Below, piece by piece: positions 1-9,401 of a DNA stretch of 64,000 nt. Position numbers and translations under genes: made by a program. Source of the stretch: Buttiauxella agrestis (GTDB taxonomy: Bacteria > Pseudomonadota > Gammaproteobacteria > Enterobacterales > Enterobacteriaceae); assembly GCF_900446255.1 (NCBI RefSeq), contig NZ_UIGI01000001.1, forward strand, positions 1,266,763 through 1,330,762. The letters run 5' to 3'. Below the pieces are notes generated by a model. It was not told the origin of the DNA and ran no database searches. It was given only the letters and a program-made list of their open reading frames with translations. Position 1 is the first letter of the stretch; every line of letters starts with the position of its first letter.

Positions 1-108
1 TAGCCGTGGCAATTTTAAACTGCTATTGAACAGAGATAAAAAGCGAAGTCTTTACAGTGACATTTAGATACAATCTCTTTTCGCTCAATGCTGTCAGGGA
101 AGGGTTGT

Positions 109-1179
109 ATGCTCGAAATGTTGTTGCAATGGTATCGACGACGGTTTAGCGATCCAGAAGCTATCGCGCTACTGGTTATTCTGGTTGCAGGTTTTGTCAT
201 CCTGTTCTTCTTCCATGGACTTTTAGCGCCGCTGCTGGTGGCGATTGTTCTGGCTTATTTGCTGGAGTGGCCAACCGCGCGACTTCAACGTGTCGGGTGT
301 TCCCGAACCTGGGCGACGACGATTATCCTGGTGCTTTTCGTTGGCATTTTGCTGTTGATGGTTTTGGTCGTAGCCCCCGTGGCCTGGCAGCAAGGCATCT
401 ATCTGATTCGCGATATGCCAGGAATGCTGAATAAACTTTCTGATTATGCCGCCACACTCCCAAGACGTTATCCGGCGTTGGTAGATGCGGGCATTATTGA
501 TGCCATCGCTGAGAATATGCGTGGCCGCATGATGGGGATGGGTGACCAGGTCGTGAAATACTCGCTGGCTTCGTTAGTGGGTTTACTCACGCTGGCGATT
601 TACCTGGTGCTGGTTCCGCTGATGGTGTTCTTCCTGGTCAAAGACAAAGAGCAAATGCTCAATGCGGTGCGCCGAGTCTTACCGCGAAATCGTGGGCTTG
701 CAGGGCAGGTCTGGCTGGAGATGAACCAGCAAATCACCAACTATATTCGCGGCAAAGTGTTAGAAATGCTGGTCGTGGGCGTGGTGACGTATATCGGTTT
801 TGTGATTTTTGGGTTGAATTATTCACTGCTGCTTGCCGTGCTGGTGGGGTTCTCGGTGCTGATTCCATACATCGGCGCGTTTGTCGTGACCATTCCAGTG
901 GTCTGCGTGGCGTTGTTCCAGTTTGGCATTGGCCCAGAATTCTGGACGCTTTTCGCCGTGTATCTCATCATTCAGGCGCTGGACGGCAACCTGCTGGTGC
1001 CGGTGTTATTCTCTGAAGCGGTGAATTTGCATCCACTGGTGATTATTCTGTCGGTCGTGATATTTGGCGGTTTGTGGGGATTTTGGGGCGTGTTCTTCGC
1101 CATTCCACTTGCTACGCTTATCAAAGCGGTGGTTCATGCCTGGCCGGATAGCTTACTGATAGACGACAAGACGAATTAG
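109..1179 (+). CDS. perM: PerM, AI-2E family membrane protein
   Basis: Polytopic inner-membrane protein of 356 residues in the AI-2E/PerM transporter superfamily. Hydrophobic segments cluster near residues 15-60 and 60-90, then in the C-terminal half, where the family-typical stretches LLVPVLFSEAVNLHP and GGLWGFWGVFFAIPLA are present. The start at 109 (MLEMLLQWYRRR) follows a strong purine-rich ribosome site (AGGGAAGGG) and matches the E. coli N-terminus; a longer in-frame start at 88 is less likely. Bcp lies convergently downstream across a shared terminator, as in E. coli. Some relatives export autoinducer-2 or ions; the substrate of PerM is not known and the sequence does not reveal it. 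Confidence 0.95.
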   Translation: MLEMLLQWYRRRFSDPEAIALLVILVAGFVILFFFHGLLAPLLVAIVLAYLLEWPTARLQRVGCSRTWATTIILVLFVGILLLMVLVVAPVAWQQGIYLIRDMPGMLNKLSDYAATLPRRYPALVDAGIIDAIAENMRGRMMGMGDQVVKYSLASLVGLLTLAIYLVLVPLMVFFLVKDKEQMLNAVRRVLPRNRGLAGQVWLEMNQQITNYIRGKVLEMLVVGVVTYIGFVIFGLNYSLLLAVLVGFSVLIPYIGAFVVTIPVVCVALFQFGIGPEFWTLFAVYLIIQALDGNLLVPVLFSEAVNLHPLVIILSVVIFGGLWGFWGVFFAIPLATLIKAVVHAWPDSLLIDDKTN

Positions 1180-1186
1180 AGACAGT

Positions 1187-1214
1187 AAAAAGCCGACGTG
1201 AAGTCGGCTTTTTT
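1187..1214. terminator. Bidirectional terminator between perM and bcp
   Basis: Stem AGCCGAC / GTCGGCT with a 5-nt loop, A-run on the left and T-run on the right. It lies between two convergent genes, so it can end transcripts from both. Confidence 0.85.
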
Positions 1215-1233
1215 AATATTTTTATTGCGATAA

Positions 1234-1704
1234 TTAAGCGTTTTCTTTCAGCCAGTTCACCACGATATCGTGATGGTTGCTGGTTTTGAAATCATCAAAC
1301 ACTTTCTCAACTTTTCCTTCGCCATCCAGCAGGAAGCTGATGCGATGGATACCATCGTAGGTTTTACCCATAAACGATTTCTCACCCCAGACGCCAAATT
1401 GCTCGCAGACTTGATGGTCTCCGTCAGAAAGCAGCGTGAAGTTGAGTAACTCTTTTTCGGCAAAACGTGAAAGCTTTTCGGGTTTGTCGGTGCTGATGCC
1501 CAGCACTTCCACGCCTTTCTTTTTCAACTCGTCCATGTTGTCGCGCAAACCGCACGCCTGCACGGTACAGCCTGGCGTCATCGCTTTAGGATAGAAATAA
1601 ACCAGAACGCGCTGTCCCTGGAAGTCGGTTAAATTTATTTGCTCGCCGTCTTGATCGGGCAAGCTAAATTTCGGTGCGCTATCACCGGCTTTCAGTGGGC
1701 TCAT
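1234..1704 (-). CDS. bcp: Bcp, thiol peroxidase (AhpC/TSA family)
   Basis: Thioredoxin-dependent peroxiredoxin of 156 residues, reducing hydroperoxides in the cytoplasm. The motif TPGCTVQACGLRD carries the peroxidatic Cys46 and resolving Cys51 of the atypical 2-Cys BCP class. The whole protein is one thioredoxin-fold domain of the usual family length. It lies 14 bp downstream of gcvR on the same strand, the operon arrangement known in E. coli. Confidence 0.97.
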   Translation of the reverse strand: MSPLKAGDSAPKFSLPDQDGEQINLTDFQGQRVLVYFYPKAMTPGCTVQACGLRDNMDELKKKGVEVLGISTDKPEKLSRFAEKELLNFTLLSDGDHQVCEQFGVWGEKSFMGKTYDGIHRISFLLDGEGKVEKVFDDFKTSNHHDIVVNWLKENA

Positions 1705-1718
1705 TACAACTCTCCGTC

Positions 1719-2276
1719 TTAATCATCTTGCTGTGGATAATTCACAACGTTAATACTGCCCTGTGCTTTGAGTTCTGTACAGAGGGCCTTGAACGCATCT
1801 TCGATAACGCTCGCATCCTGAGATGCCGGACTATGAGCCGTAATCTGAATGTAGAGCTGTGCCGGATTGCCATCCTGAGCGGGTTGTGTCCGTGAGCTAA
1901 GCTCCGCGATATTCATGTGATGAATATCAAAAAGATTGGTAAAACGCTCGATTAAATGAGGCGAATCAGTGACTTCGACCTGAACCCAGACTGTCGCAGG
2001 CATCGCCGGGCGCTCTTGTGCGGCGGTTCGCTTCATAACAATCAACAAATCAAGCTCGGCACCTTTTAGCGGTAACGTCGATTCAATCAGGGTTATCGCA
2101 TTCCAGGTGCCTGACAGCAGCATAATAAACGTGAACTCTTCACCGAGCATAGCGAGGCGACTGTCTTCAATATTACAGCCGCAACTGCTCACATGGCGGG
2201 TGATGGTATTTACTATACCCGGCCGGTCAGCCCCAAGGGCTGTGATGACCAAATAATGGTGTGGTGAGGGAGTCAA
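1719..2276 (-). CDS. gcvR: GcvR, glycine cleavage system repressor partner
   Basis: Protein of 185 residues with two ACT domains (about 8-85 and 95-175). In E. coli GcvR binds GcvA and, without glycine, prevents activation of the gcvTHP glycine-cleavage operon. The start is decided by the ribosome site: an AGGAAG run lies 7 nt before a TTG at 2276, giving an N-terminus MTPSPHHYLVITALGADRPG that aligns with E. coli GcvR. The in-frame ATG at 2309 and the longer frame to 2399 would add an unconserved, non-ACT extension and are rejected. It is divergent from dapA, with a 145-bp promoter region between. Confidence 0.94.
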   Translation of the reverse strand: MTPSPHHYLVITALGADRPGIVNTITRHVSSCGCNIEDSRLAMLGEEFTFIMLLSGTWNAITLIESTLPLKGAELDLLIVMKRTAAQERPAMPATVWVQVEVTDSPHLIERFTNLFDIHHMNIAELSSRTQPAQDGNPAQLYIQITAHSPASQDASVIEDAFKALCTELKAQGSINVVNYPQQDD

Positions 2277-2421
2277 ACGTATTCTTCCTGTGAATCGGTG
2301 AGTTAACATAAGGAAAGCATAAAAAAAACTTGCGTACAACCGTATGGCATCACTTGGTGACTTGCTTTTGATCCTGCACCAAACGTACCATTGAGACACT
2401 TGTTAGCACAGAGGATGGCCA

Positions 2422-3300
2422 ATGTTCACTGGAAGTATTGTCGCGCTTGTGACGCCGATGGATGAGAAAGGTAATGTCTGCCGGTCAAGCCTGAAAAAAC
2501 TGATTGATTACCATGTCGCCAGCGGAACATCGGCGATTGTTTCGGTAGGTACTACCGGAGAGTCTGCTACGTTGAGTCACGACGAGCACGGTGATGTGGT
2601 ACTGATGACTCTGGAACTGGCCGATGGCCGTATTCCTGTTATCGCAGGGACTGGCGCCAACGCCACCTCTGAAGCTATCTCCCTGACAAAGCGTTTTGAA
2701 AACAGCGGAGTGGTGGGCTGCCTGACAGTCACGCCATATTACAACCGCCCAACTCAGGAAGGGTTGTATCAGCACTTCAAAGCAATCGCTGGAAGCACCG
2801 ACCTGCCGCAGATGCTGTACAATGTACCATCTCGTACCGGTTGCGACATGCTGCCTGAAACCGTAGGCCGTCTGGCGAAGATAAAAAATATTATTGGTAT
2901 CAAAGAAGCAACCGGGAACTTAACACGAGTAAACCAGATCAAAGAGCTGGTTGAAGATGACTTCATCCTGGTCAGCGGCGATGACGCCAGTGCGCTCGAT
3001 TTCATGCAATTGGGTGGCCACGGTGTGATTTCCGTGACGGCAAACGTAGCCGCGCGTGAAATGGCAGAAGTGTGTAAACTGGCCGCCAATGGGCAATATG
3101 CGCAAGCGCGCGTTATCAACGAACGTTTGATGCCGCTGCACAATAAATTATTTGTAGAACCCAACCCTATCCCGGTCAAATGGGCTTGTAGGGAGTTGGG
3201 ACTTGTGGCAACCGATACCTTGCGCCTGCCAATGACACCGCTGACTGAAGCCAGTTGCCCGGTGATTATTAGCGCGCTCAAGCATGCCGGTTTGCTGTAA
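2422..3300 (+). CDS. dapA: DapA, 4-hydroxy-tetrahydrodipicolinate synthase
   Basis: TIM-barrel class I aldolase-like enzyme of 292 residues. It condenses pyruvate with aspartate semialdehyde, the first committed step to diaminopimelate and lysine. Schiff-base Lys161 is present in GIKEATGN, as are the GTTGE substrate loop (43-47) and the TPYYNRP segment. Length equals the E. coli enzyme. An AGAGGA ribosome site precedes the ATG. bamC follows after only 16 bp, so the two are probably co-transcribed, as known in E. coli. dapE, a later step of the same pathway, lies about 6 kb away. Confidence 0.98.
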   Translation: MFTGSIVALVTPMDEKGNVCRSSLKKLIDYHVASGTSAIVSVGTTGESATLSHDEHGDVVLMTLELADGRIPVIAGTGANATSEAISLTKRFENSGVVGCLTVTPYYNRPTQEGLYQHFKAIAGSTDLPQMLYNVPSRTGCDMLPETVGRLAKIKNIIGIKEATGNLTRVNQIKELVEDDFILVSGDDASALDFMQLGGHGVISVTANVAAREMAEVCKLAANGQYAQARVINERLMPLHNKLFVEPNPIPVKWACRELGLVATDTLRLPMTPLTEASCPVIISALKHAGLL

Positions 3301-3316
3301 AGTTTAGGGAGATTTG

Positions 3317-4351
3317 ATGGCTTACTCAGTACAGAAGTCGACGGTGGCGAAAGTTGCAGTGGTATCGCTTGCAATGCTGTTAGCAGCATGCAGCACCGAC
3401 CAGCGTTATAAGCGCCAGGTTAGTGGTGACGAATCCTATCTGGATGCTGCACCCCTCGCGGAAATTCACGCACCGACCGGGATGATCCTGCCGGTGCAGA
3501 ATGGCCAATATGATATTCCGGTCACCAACGGCAGCGGCGCAGTAGGCAAAGAGCTGGATATTCGTCCGCCAGCTCAACCTCTGGCATTGGTCAGTGGCGC
3601 GCGAACCCAATTTACGGGTGATACCGCGACACTGATGGTTGAAAGTTCGCGTAGCGCGACGCTTTGGCCGCAGGTTGTTAGCGTCCTTCAGGCGAAAAAC
3701 TACGGCATCGATAAACGTGATGACGCGACCCAAACCCTGACGACTGACTGGGTGCAATGGAACCGTGCTGATGAAGATGACCAGTATCGTGGCCGCTATC
3801 AAATCAGTGTGAAACCACAGGGCTATCAACAAGCCGTGGTGGTTAAGTTGCTGAACCTGGAACAGGCGGGCAAGCCGGTTTCGGATGCGGCCTCCCTGCA
3901 ACGTTACAGCGCAGAAATGCTTAACAGCATCAGCGCGGGTCTGGACAAAACCCAGACTGACCTGCAAAACGCCAAAGACAGCCGTGTAGCAACGCAGCTT
4001 GATGTACAAAGTGCCGCGGATGACACTGGTTTACCAATGCTGGTGGTGCGTGGTCCGTACAACGTGGTATGGAACCGTTTACCTGCAACACTTGAAAAAG
4101 TGGGCATGAAAGTCACGGACTCAACGCGTTCAACCGGCAGCGTGGCGGTAACGTACAAACCATTATCTGATAGCGCATGGCAAGATTTAGGGGCGAAAGA
4201 CCCGGGTCTGTCCAGTGGCGACTATAAACTGCAAGTTGGCGACCTCGATAACCGCAGTAGTTTGCAGTTCATCGACCCGAAAGGTCACACGCTAACGCAG
4301 TCGCAGAATGATGCACTGGTAGCCGCATTCCAGGCAGCTTTCAGCAAGTAA
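3317..4351 (+). CDS. bamC: BamC, outer membrane assembly lipoprotein
   Basis: Lipoprotein subunit of the BAM complex, which inserts beta-barrel proteins into the outer membrane. The N-terminus has a signal peptide ending in the lipobox LLAAC, so Cys25 is the predicted lipidated residue. An extended, Pro-rich N-terminal segment that binds BamD is followed by two helix-grip domains (roughly 100-210 and 225-344). The ATG at 3317 sits behind AGGGAG; a TTG immediately upstream is in frame but not needed. Same operon as dapA, ended by a terminator. Confidence 0.97.
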   Translation: MAYSVQKSTVAKVAVVSLAMLLAACSTDQRYKRQVSGDESYLDAAPLAEIHAPTGMILPVQNGQYDIPVTNGSGAVGKELDIRPPAQPLALVSGARTQFTGDTATLMVESSRSATLWPQVVSVLQAKNYGIDKRDDATQTLTTDWVQWNRADEDDQYRGRYQISVKPQGYQQAVVVKLLNLEQAGKPVSDAASLQRYSAEMLNSISAGLDKTQTDLQNAKDSRVATQLDVQSAADDTGLPMLVVRGPYNVVWNRLPATLEKVGMKVTDSTRSTGSVAVTYKPLSDSAWQDLGAKDPGLSSGDYKLQVGDLDNRSSLQFIDPKGHTLTQSQNDALVAAFQAAFSK

Positions 4352-4358
4352 CATTTAG

Positions 4359-4384
4359 AGGCCAGAGCAATCTGGCCTTTTTTC
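4359..4384 (+). terminator. Terminator of dapA-bamC
   Basis: Perfect 8-bp stem AGGCCAGA / TCTGGCCT with GCAA tetraloop, then seven T. Confidence 0.9.
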
Positions 4385-4393
4385 TGATAGGCT

Positions 4394-4409
4394 ACGCAAA
4401 CGTGTGCGT
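4394..4409. promoter_or_regulatory. PurR operator of purC
   Basis: The 16-bp palindrome ACGCAAACGTGTGCGT fits the PurR consensus ACGCAAACGTTTGCGT at all but one position. It lies about 50 bp upstream of purC, where PurR-hypoxanthine represses in E. coli. Confidence 0.9.
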
Positions 4410-4459
4410 AGCCACAGATAGCGGAATTTTTTAGTTAAATCACACCTGGAGTAAGAAAG

Positions 4460-5173
4460 ATGCAAAAGCAAGCTGAGTTGTATCGTGGAAAAGCGAAGAC
4501 CGTATACAGCACGGAGAACCCGGACCTGTTGGTGCTCGAATTCCGCAATGATACGTCAGCAGGAGACGGTGCGCGCATCGAACAGTTTGACCGTAAAGGC
4601 ATGGTGAACAATAAGTTCAACCATTTCATTATGGCTAAACTGGAAGAAGCGGGCATTCCTACGCAAATGGAAGCTCTGCTCTCCGACAACGAAGTGCTGG
4701 TGAAAAAGCTCGATATGGTGCCGGTTGAGTGCGTCATTCGTAACCGCGCGGCAGGTTCTCTGGTGAAGCGTCTGGGTATTGAAGAAGGTATTGTGCTCAA
4801 CCCGCCGCTGTTTGACCTGTTCCTGAAAAACGATGAGATGCATGACCCGATGGTCAACGAGTCTTACTGCGAAACCTTTGGTTGGGTGAGCAAAGAGAAT
4901 CTGGCGCGTATGCGTGAGCTGAGTTACAAAGCTAACGATGTCCTGAGCAAAATCTTTGACGACGCGGGCCTGATCCTGGTCGATTTCAAGCTGGAGTTCG
5001 GTCTGTTCAACGGTGAGGTTGTACTGGGTGATGAGTTTTCCCCAGACGGTAGCCGCCTGTGGGACAAAGAAACTCTCGATAAAATGGACAAAGATCGTTT
5101 CCGTCAAAGCCTGGGTGGACTGATTGAAGCCTACGAAGAAGTCGCGAAACGTATTGGCGTTAAATTAGACTAA
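4460..5173 (+). CDS. purC: PurC, SAICAR synthase
   Basis: Phosphoribosylaminoimidazole-succinocarboxamide synthase of 237 residues. It joins aspartate to CAIR with ATP in de novo purine synthesis. The ATP-grasp-like N-terminal segment (YRGKAKTVY), the [13 protein letters not shown] substrate loop and LVDFKLEFG are all present. Length equals E. coli PurC. A CTGGAG ribosome site precedes the ATG. It is a single-gene unit with its own PurR operator and terminator. Confidence 0.98.
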   Translation: MQKQAELYRGKAKTVYSTENPDLLVLEFRNDTSAGDGARIEQFDRKGMVNNKFNHFIMAKLEEAGIPTQMEALLSDNEVLVKKLDMVPVECVIRNRAAGSLVKRLGIEEGIVLNPPLFDLFLKNDEMHDPMVNESYCETFGWVSKENLARMRELSYKANDVLSKIFDDAGLILVDFKLEFGLFNGEVVLGDEFSPDGSRLWDKETLDKMDKDRFRQSLGGLIEAYEEVAKRIGVKLD

Positions 5174-5192
5174 AATCTCGCACGAATCTTTT

Positions 5193-5224
5193 AAAGCCGA
5201 AAGTGTTCCCACTTTCGGCTTTTT
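5193..5224 (+). terminator. Terminator of purC
   Basis: Stem AGCCGAAAGTG / CACTTTCGGCT with TTCC loop, followed by T-run. Confidence 0.9.
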
Positions 5225-5302
5225 CACGTCTTGTTTCTTATGGTAATTCTGGAGTTAACCACCTACGATCTATCTATTACAAAATATTAAAAGAGGCCGC
5301 CT

Positions 5303-6178
5303 ATGCGCTGGCAAGGTCGTCGCGAAAGCGACAATGTTGAAGACAGAAGAAATAACTCTTCTGGCCCGAGCTTTGGTGGAGGCGGCGGTGGCTTCCGTTT
5401 GCCCGGCGGGAAAGGCGGGATAATCTTACTTATTGTGGTGGTTGTGGCGAGTTATTACGGCGTCGATCTCACTTCAATGCTTGGCGGCCAACCGGTTCCG
5501 CAGCAGCAATCTGCGCAACGTTCTATCAGCCCTAACGATGACGAAGCGGCTAAATTCACCTCGGTTATTCTGGCAACCACAGAAGATACCTGGGGGCAGA
5601 TTTTCCAGAAAATGGGTCGTACCTATCAGCAGCCAAAACTGGTGATGTACCGTGGCGCGACGCGCACAGGATGCGGAACGGGTCAGTCAGTGATGGGGCC
5701 GTTCTACTGCCCGGCAGACAGGACCGTGTACATCGATCTTTCGTTCTACGATGACATGAAAAGCAAGCTCGGTGCGGATGGTGATTTTGCTCAGGGCTAT
5801 GTTATTGCTCATGAAGTCGGGCACCATGTGCAGAAATTGCTCGGCATTGAGCCGAAAGTACGTCAGCTTCAGCAAAGCGCAAGCCAGGCTGAAGGCAATC
5901 GCCTGTCCGTAAAAATGGAATTACAGGCTGATTGCTTCGCAGGTGTCTGGGGCAACAGCATGCAAAAACAAGAAGTGCTGGATGCCGGAGATTTGCAGGA
6001 AGCGCTGAACGCGGCGGAAGCCATTGGCGATGACCGTCTGCAACAGCAAGGGCAAGGACGCGTAGTGCCAGACAGCTTCACTCATGGGACTTCAGAGCAG
6101 CGTTACACCTGGTTTAAACGTGGGTTTGACAGCGGCGACCCAGCACAATGCAATACCTTCGGTAATACCGTCAAATAA
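5303..6178 (+). CDS. ypfJ: YpfJ, membrane-anchored putative zinc metallopeptidase
   Basis: Protein of 291 residues of the YpfJ (neutral zinc metallopeptidase, KPN_02809-type) family. A charged, Gly-rich N-terminus is followed by one transmembrane helix (about 38-56) and a large domain with the zinc-binding HEVGH at 170-174 and a downstream acidic ligand candidate in [12 protein letters not shown]. Topology suggests the catalytic domain is periplasmic. Substrate and function are not established in E. coli. tmcA follows after 24 bp on the same strand, so the pair is probably co-transcribed. Confidence 0.93.
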   Translation: MRWQGRRESDNVEDRRNNSSGPSFGGGGGGFRLPGGKGGIILLIVVVVASYYGVDLTSMLGGQPVPQQQSAQRSISPNDDEAAKFTSVILATTEDTWGQIFQKMGRTYQQPKLVMYRGATRTGCGTGQSVMGPFYCPADRTVYIDLSFYDDMKSKLGADGDFAQGYVIAHEVGHHVQKLLGIEPKVRQLQQSASQAEGNRLSVKMELQADCFAGVWGNSMQKQEVLDAGDLQEALNAAEAIGDDRLQQQGQGRVVPDSFTHGTSEQRYTWFKRGFDSGDPAQCNTFGNTVK

Positions 6179-6202
6179 CGAGATGTGGCAAGGATTGATG
6201 CT

Positions 6203-8218
6203 ATGGAACAGCTAAGGCACGTAACTGCCATTATGGCTGAGGCCGGTATTCGCCGGATGATGATTCTGGCGGGCGAGAGTGCGTGGAGCAGCCAACATGT
6301 TCAGGCGCTCGCCCGGCAATTACCCGGCGACTGGTTGTGGGTGGGAGCGGCACCGGAATTGCCGCTGCACTGTGCAACTTCAGCCATGCGCACCTTGCTT
6401 GGCCGTGAATTTCTCCACGCGGTTTTTGATGCGCGCAACGGGCTGGATGCTGAAGCGCTCGCCGCTCTGGCTGGAACGCTGAAAGCAGGAAGCTGGTTAG
6501 TGCTTCTGGCGCCGCTGTGGAACGACTGGCCGATGCGACCAGACTGCGATTCAAACCGCTGGAGTGAACAACCGGAAGCGATTCCTACCCCTCATTTTGT
6601 CGCTCACCTGCAACACTGCATTGATGACGATAACGAGTGCGTGCTCTGGCAGCAGAACCAGGCGCTAAGTTTCCCCGAATTTGCACCACGCCCTGCGTGG
6701 CACGCCGCCCAGGGCGCTCCTTTCGATGAGCAGGCAGCCATTCTCAACGAGCTCGTGAAAATGCCGCCCGGTGTCGCGGTAGTGACCGCTCCGCGAGGCC
6801 GGGGGAAATCCGCGCTGGCGGGCATGTTATTACGCATGATTGCCGGAAAAGGGCTAGTCACCGCACCCGGTAAAGCCGCGACGGACGTGCTGGCGGAGCA
6901 TGCGGGCGATCGTTTTAGTTTTGTCGCCCCTGATGTATTGCTGGCGAATACCGCATCTTTTCAGGCCAGCTGGCTCATCATTGATGAAGCTGCGGCACTT
7001 CCCGCGCCGCAGCTACGCAAACTCATTGCCCATTTCCCACGAGTTTTACTGACCACCACCGTTCAGGGCTATGAAGGCACCGGGCGCGGGTTTGTTCTCA
7101 AATTCTGTGCAAGCCTGGATGCTCTCACGCGTTACACCCTTTCGACCCCCATTCGTTGGGCGGCAAACGATCCGTTGGAACAACTTATCGACACCGTTTT
7201 GCTGTTTGACGAACCTGACGTGACGACGGCGCCACAAGGCGGGGTTTCTCTGCAAACCATTGAGCGTCACAGTGAAATGCAACCGTCTGAACAGTTGCAA
7301 GGGATGTATCGCCTGCTTTCAGGGGCGCATTATCGAACCAGCCCTCTGGACTGGCGTCGTATGCTCGATGCCCCTGGTCAGCATTTTATTGCCGCTATCA
7401 GCGATGATGAAACGGTAGGTGCTACCTGGCTTGTCGAAGAGGGGGGGCTGGATGAGCATCTGAGTCGCGCTGTGTGGGCGGGCTTTCGCCGCCCTCGCGG
7501 TAATTTAGTCGCGCAGTCGCTGGCCGCGCATGGGGGCAGCCCGCTTGCCGCAACGCTTAAAGGGTTACGCGTCAGCCGCATTGCGGTGCATCCGCTGCGT
7601 CAACGTCAGCAAATCGGCCAGCAGATGATTGCCTGGGCGAAGGAGCATGCGCCGCAGGATGTTGATTACCTTTCGGTCAGCTTCGGTTTCACCGATGAGC
7701 TTTGGCGCTTCTGGCAATGTTGTGGATTTGAGTTAGTGCGCGTCGGCAGCCACCGTGAGGCCAGCAGCGGCTGCTACACCGCGATGGCGTTATTGCCATT
7801 GACGGTGCAAGGCAAAGCGCTGACTGAGCATGAACAAACCCGGCTACAGCGCGATATCTGCTGGCTGCAACCGTGGATTGACCAATCCTTGCCAGTGATT
7901 TCCCTCGCAGAGGCTTCGCTAAATAGTGATGACTGGCTGGAACTGGCCGGTTTTGCGTTTGGCCATCGCCCGCTTGAAGCCTGCCTGGGTTCACTTAATC
8001 GTCTGTTACTTGCCAGCGATTTGCCGCTCAATGCGCTGCGTGCGCGAGTGCAACAGCAATCAAATGTGGACACCATTTGCCAACAATTACAGATTTCGGG
8101 TCGTAAGGGCTTGCTCAATGTCATGCGCCAGGAGGTACAAAAAGCGTTGGAAAAACTCGATGAGCAACAGTGTATTGCTCTGAAAACCTCGCTTTTGCAA
8201 TTGCAATTTTTCCACTAA
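6203..8218 (+). CDS. tmcA: TmcA, tRNA(Met) cytidine acetyltransferase
   Basis: Makes N4-acetylcytidine at the wobble position of elongator tRNA-Met using acetyl-CoA and ATP or GTP. Domain order: N-terminal domain, RNA-helicase-like module with Walker A GRGKS (199-203) and a Walker B region ending in DEAAALPAP, then a GNAT acetyltransferase domain (SRIAVHPLRQRQQIG) and a C-terminal tRNA-binding tail. The ATG at 6203 has an AAGGA ribosome site 8 nt upstream and gives 671 residues, the E. coli length; a GTG at 6185 is in frame but poorly placed. The N-terminal and C-terminal segments are clearly more diverged from E. coli than the core. Confidence 0.95.
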   Translation: MEQLRHVTAIMAEAGIRRMMILAGESAWSSQHVQALARQLPGDWLWVGAAPELPLHCATSAMRTLLGREFLHAVFDARNGLDAEALAALAGTLKAGSWLVLLAPLWNDWPMRPDCDSNRWSEQPEAIPTPHFVAHLQHCIDDDNECVLWQQNQALSFPEFAPRPAWHAAQGAPFDEQAAILNELVKMPPGVAVVTAPRGRGKSALAGMLLRMIAGKGLVTAPGKAATDVLAEHAGDRFSFVAPDVLLANTASFQASWLIIDEAAALPAPQLRKLIAHFPRVLLTTTVQGYEGTGRGFVLKFCASLDALTRYTLSTPIRWAANDPLEQLIDTVLLFDEPDVTTAPQGGVSLQTIERHSEMQPSEQLQGMYRLLSGAHYRTSPLDWRRMLDAPGQHFIAAISDDETVGATWLVEEGGLDEHLSRAVWAGFRRPRGNLVAQSLAAHGGSPLAATLKGLRVSRIAVHPLRQRQQIGQQMIAWAKEHAPQDVDYLSVSFGFTDELWRFWQCCGFELVRVGSHREASSGCYTAMALLPLTVQGKALTEHEQTRLQRDICWLQPWIDQSLPVISLAEASLNSDDWLELAGFAFGHRPLEACLGSLNRLLLASDLPLNALRARVQQQSNVDTICQQLQISGRKGLLNVMRQEVQKALEKLDEQQCIALKTSLLQLQFFH

Positions 8219-8292
8219 GTCGTTCAGTCAAATGGCATGGTCATCAAAAGTAGTCAGCGTATAGTCAACTCCAGAATCTTAAGGAGAAAACC

Positions 8293-8991
8293 ATGAAACA
8301 CGAACACTTTGTTGTCCAAAGCCCGGCGACACCTGCAAAACAACTGTTGTTACTGTTTCATGGCGTGGGCGATAACCCGGTTGCGATGGGGCAAATCGGC
8401 AGTTGGTTTGCGCCGCATTTCCCGGATGCACTGGTCGTCAGTGTCGGCGGCCCGGCACCAAGCGGCCCGTATCAGGGGCGTGAATGGTTTTCAGTGGCTG
8501 GCGTGACGGAAGAAAACCGGCAGCAGCGGGTCAACGCTATCATGCCAACGTTTGTCGAAGTCGTGCGTTACTGGCAAAAACACAGCGGTGTACCCGCGAA
8601 TGCCACAGCACTGATTGGTTTCTCGCAAGGAGCCATCATGGCGCTTGAGGGCGTGAAAGCTGAAGCTGAACTGGCTTCGCGCGTGGTGGCATTTAATGGC
8701 CGATATGCGCAGCTTCCGCAAGTAGCCTCTACCGCAACCACCCTTCATTTGATTCATGGTGATGATGATCGAGTGATTGATGTGAAACACGCGTTTGATG
8801 CATCAGAAGCATTAACGCAGTTGGGCGGAGATGTGACGCTGGACGTGATTGACGATTTAGGTCACGCCATTGATGACCGCAGTATTCAGATTGCGCTGGA
8901 TCACCTGCGCTATACGGTGCCAAAACATTACTTCGATGAAGCATTGAGTGGCGGTAAACCGAACGACGACGATATTGTTGAGTTTCTATGA
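8293..8991 (+). CDS. ypfH: YpfH, alpha/beta-hydrolase esterase
   Basis: Serine esterase of 232 residues in the phospholipase/carboxylesterase family. The nucleophile elbow GFSQG places the catalytic Ser at 111; the oxyanion segment LLFHGVGDN, an Asp in the HGDDDRVID region and a His in DLGHAID complete the triad. E. coli YpfH has esterase activity on short acyl esters; the physiological substrate is unknown. It has its own ribosome site (AAGGAG) 74 bp after tmcA and converges on ypfN across a palindromic repeat. Confidence 0.93.
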   Translation: MKHEHFVVQSPATPAKQLLLLFHGVGDNPVAMGQIGSWFAPHFPDALVVSVGGPAPSGPYQGREWFSVAGVTEENRQQRVNAIMPTFVEVVRYWQKHSGVPANATALIGFSQGAIMALEGVKAEAELASRVVAFNGRYAQLPQVASTATTLHLIHGDDDRVIDVKHAFDASEALTQLGGDVTLDVIDDLGHAIDDRSIQIALDHLRYTVPKHYFDEALSGGKPNDDDIVEFL

Positions 8992-9000
8992 GTTGGAACT

Positions 9001-9044
9001 CCCTCACCCTAACCCTCTCCCCAGGGAGAGGGCCGGGGTGAGGG
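9001..9044. repeat. Nested GC-rich palindromic intergenic repeat
   Basis: Two nested perfect inverted repeats: outer CCCTCACCC / GGGTGAGGG and inner CCCTCTCCC / GGGAGAGGG, with only 2 nt at the centre. Short repeats of this sequence are, from memory, common in enterobacterial and other gammaproteobacterial intergenic DNA. It lies between the convergent ypfH and ypfN stops and can form a strong hairpin on either strand, so it may end or protect both mRNAs. Confidence 0.85.
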
Positions 9045-9050
9045 TGAAAC

Positions 9051-9242
9051 TTAAGGCTTTTTCTTCGGGAAATCGTCTTCGTCATCCCACTTATCGTTAA
9101 AGTCACGATGTGGAGGAAGCTCAGGTTTATTCGCCATATATTTCTTCGGATCAATACGCTTCAGATCCTTAATAACATTAAGGAAAATGCCAAGTAGCAG
9201 CACCAGTACGATGATCCACCAGTAATGCGATAGCCATTCCAT
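9051..9242 (-). CDS. ypfN: YpfN, small membrane protein (UPF0370)
   Basis: Protein of 63 residues: one hydrophobic helix (about 6-23) followed by a charged tail with the conserved stretch [17 protein letters not shown]. The start at 9242 (MEWLSHYWW) lies 7 nt after AGAGG; an ATG two codons upstream overlaps the ribosome site and is unlikely. It is downstream of dapE on the same strand, as in E. coli, but separated by a palindromic repeat. No function is known. Confidence 0.92.
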   Translation of the reverse strand: MEWLSHYWWIIVLVLLLGIFLNVIKDLKRIDPKKYMANKPELPPHRDFNDKWDDEDDFPKKKP

Positions 9243-9270
9243 GCTCATACCTCTTTCGCCTTCTTTCTTG

Positions 9271-9363
9271 ACGTTGTCGCGGCGTTAGCTGCACTCACTT
9301 ACCCGAACCACTTACTCAAGTAAGCTCATCGGGATAAGCTCCCTGGCTGCCTTGCTACAACGC
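9271..9363. repeat. Interspersed palindromic element, copy A
   Basis: The centre, containing CACTTACTCAAGTAAGCTCA, is identical over 27 bp to copy B (9309-9335 here, 25847-25873 there). The outer arms differ from copies B and C and form a weaker inverted repeat (CGTTGT at 9272-9277, ACAACG at 9357-9362). It lies between dapE and ypfN. Confidence 0.75.
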
Positions 9364-9401
9364 CAATTAATTTGGCGATTGTTAATGTTAATTGCGACCT
9401 G

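Noticed and set aside
1674-1895. Plus-strand 73-codon frame across bcp and gcvR
   Set aside because: Antisense to two conserved genes, with no ribosome site.
4385-4459. Purine riboswitch upstream of purC
   Set aside because: The leader is too short for an aptamer, and the PurR operator explains the palindrome.
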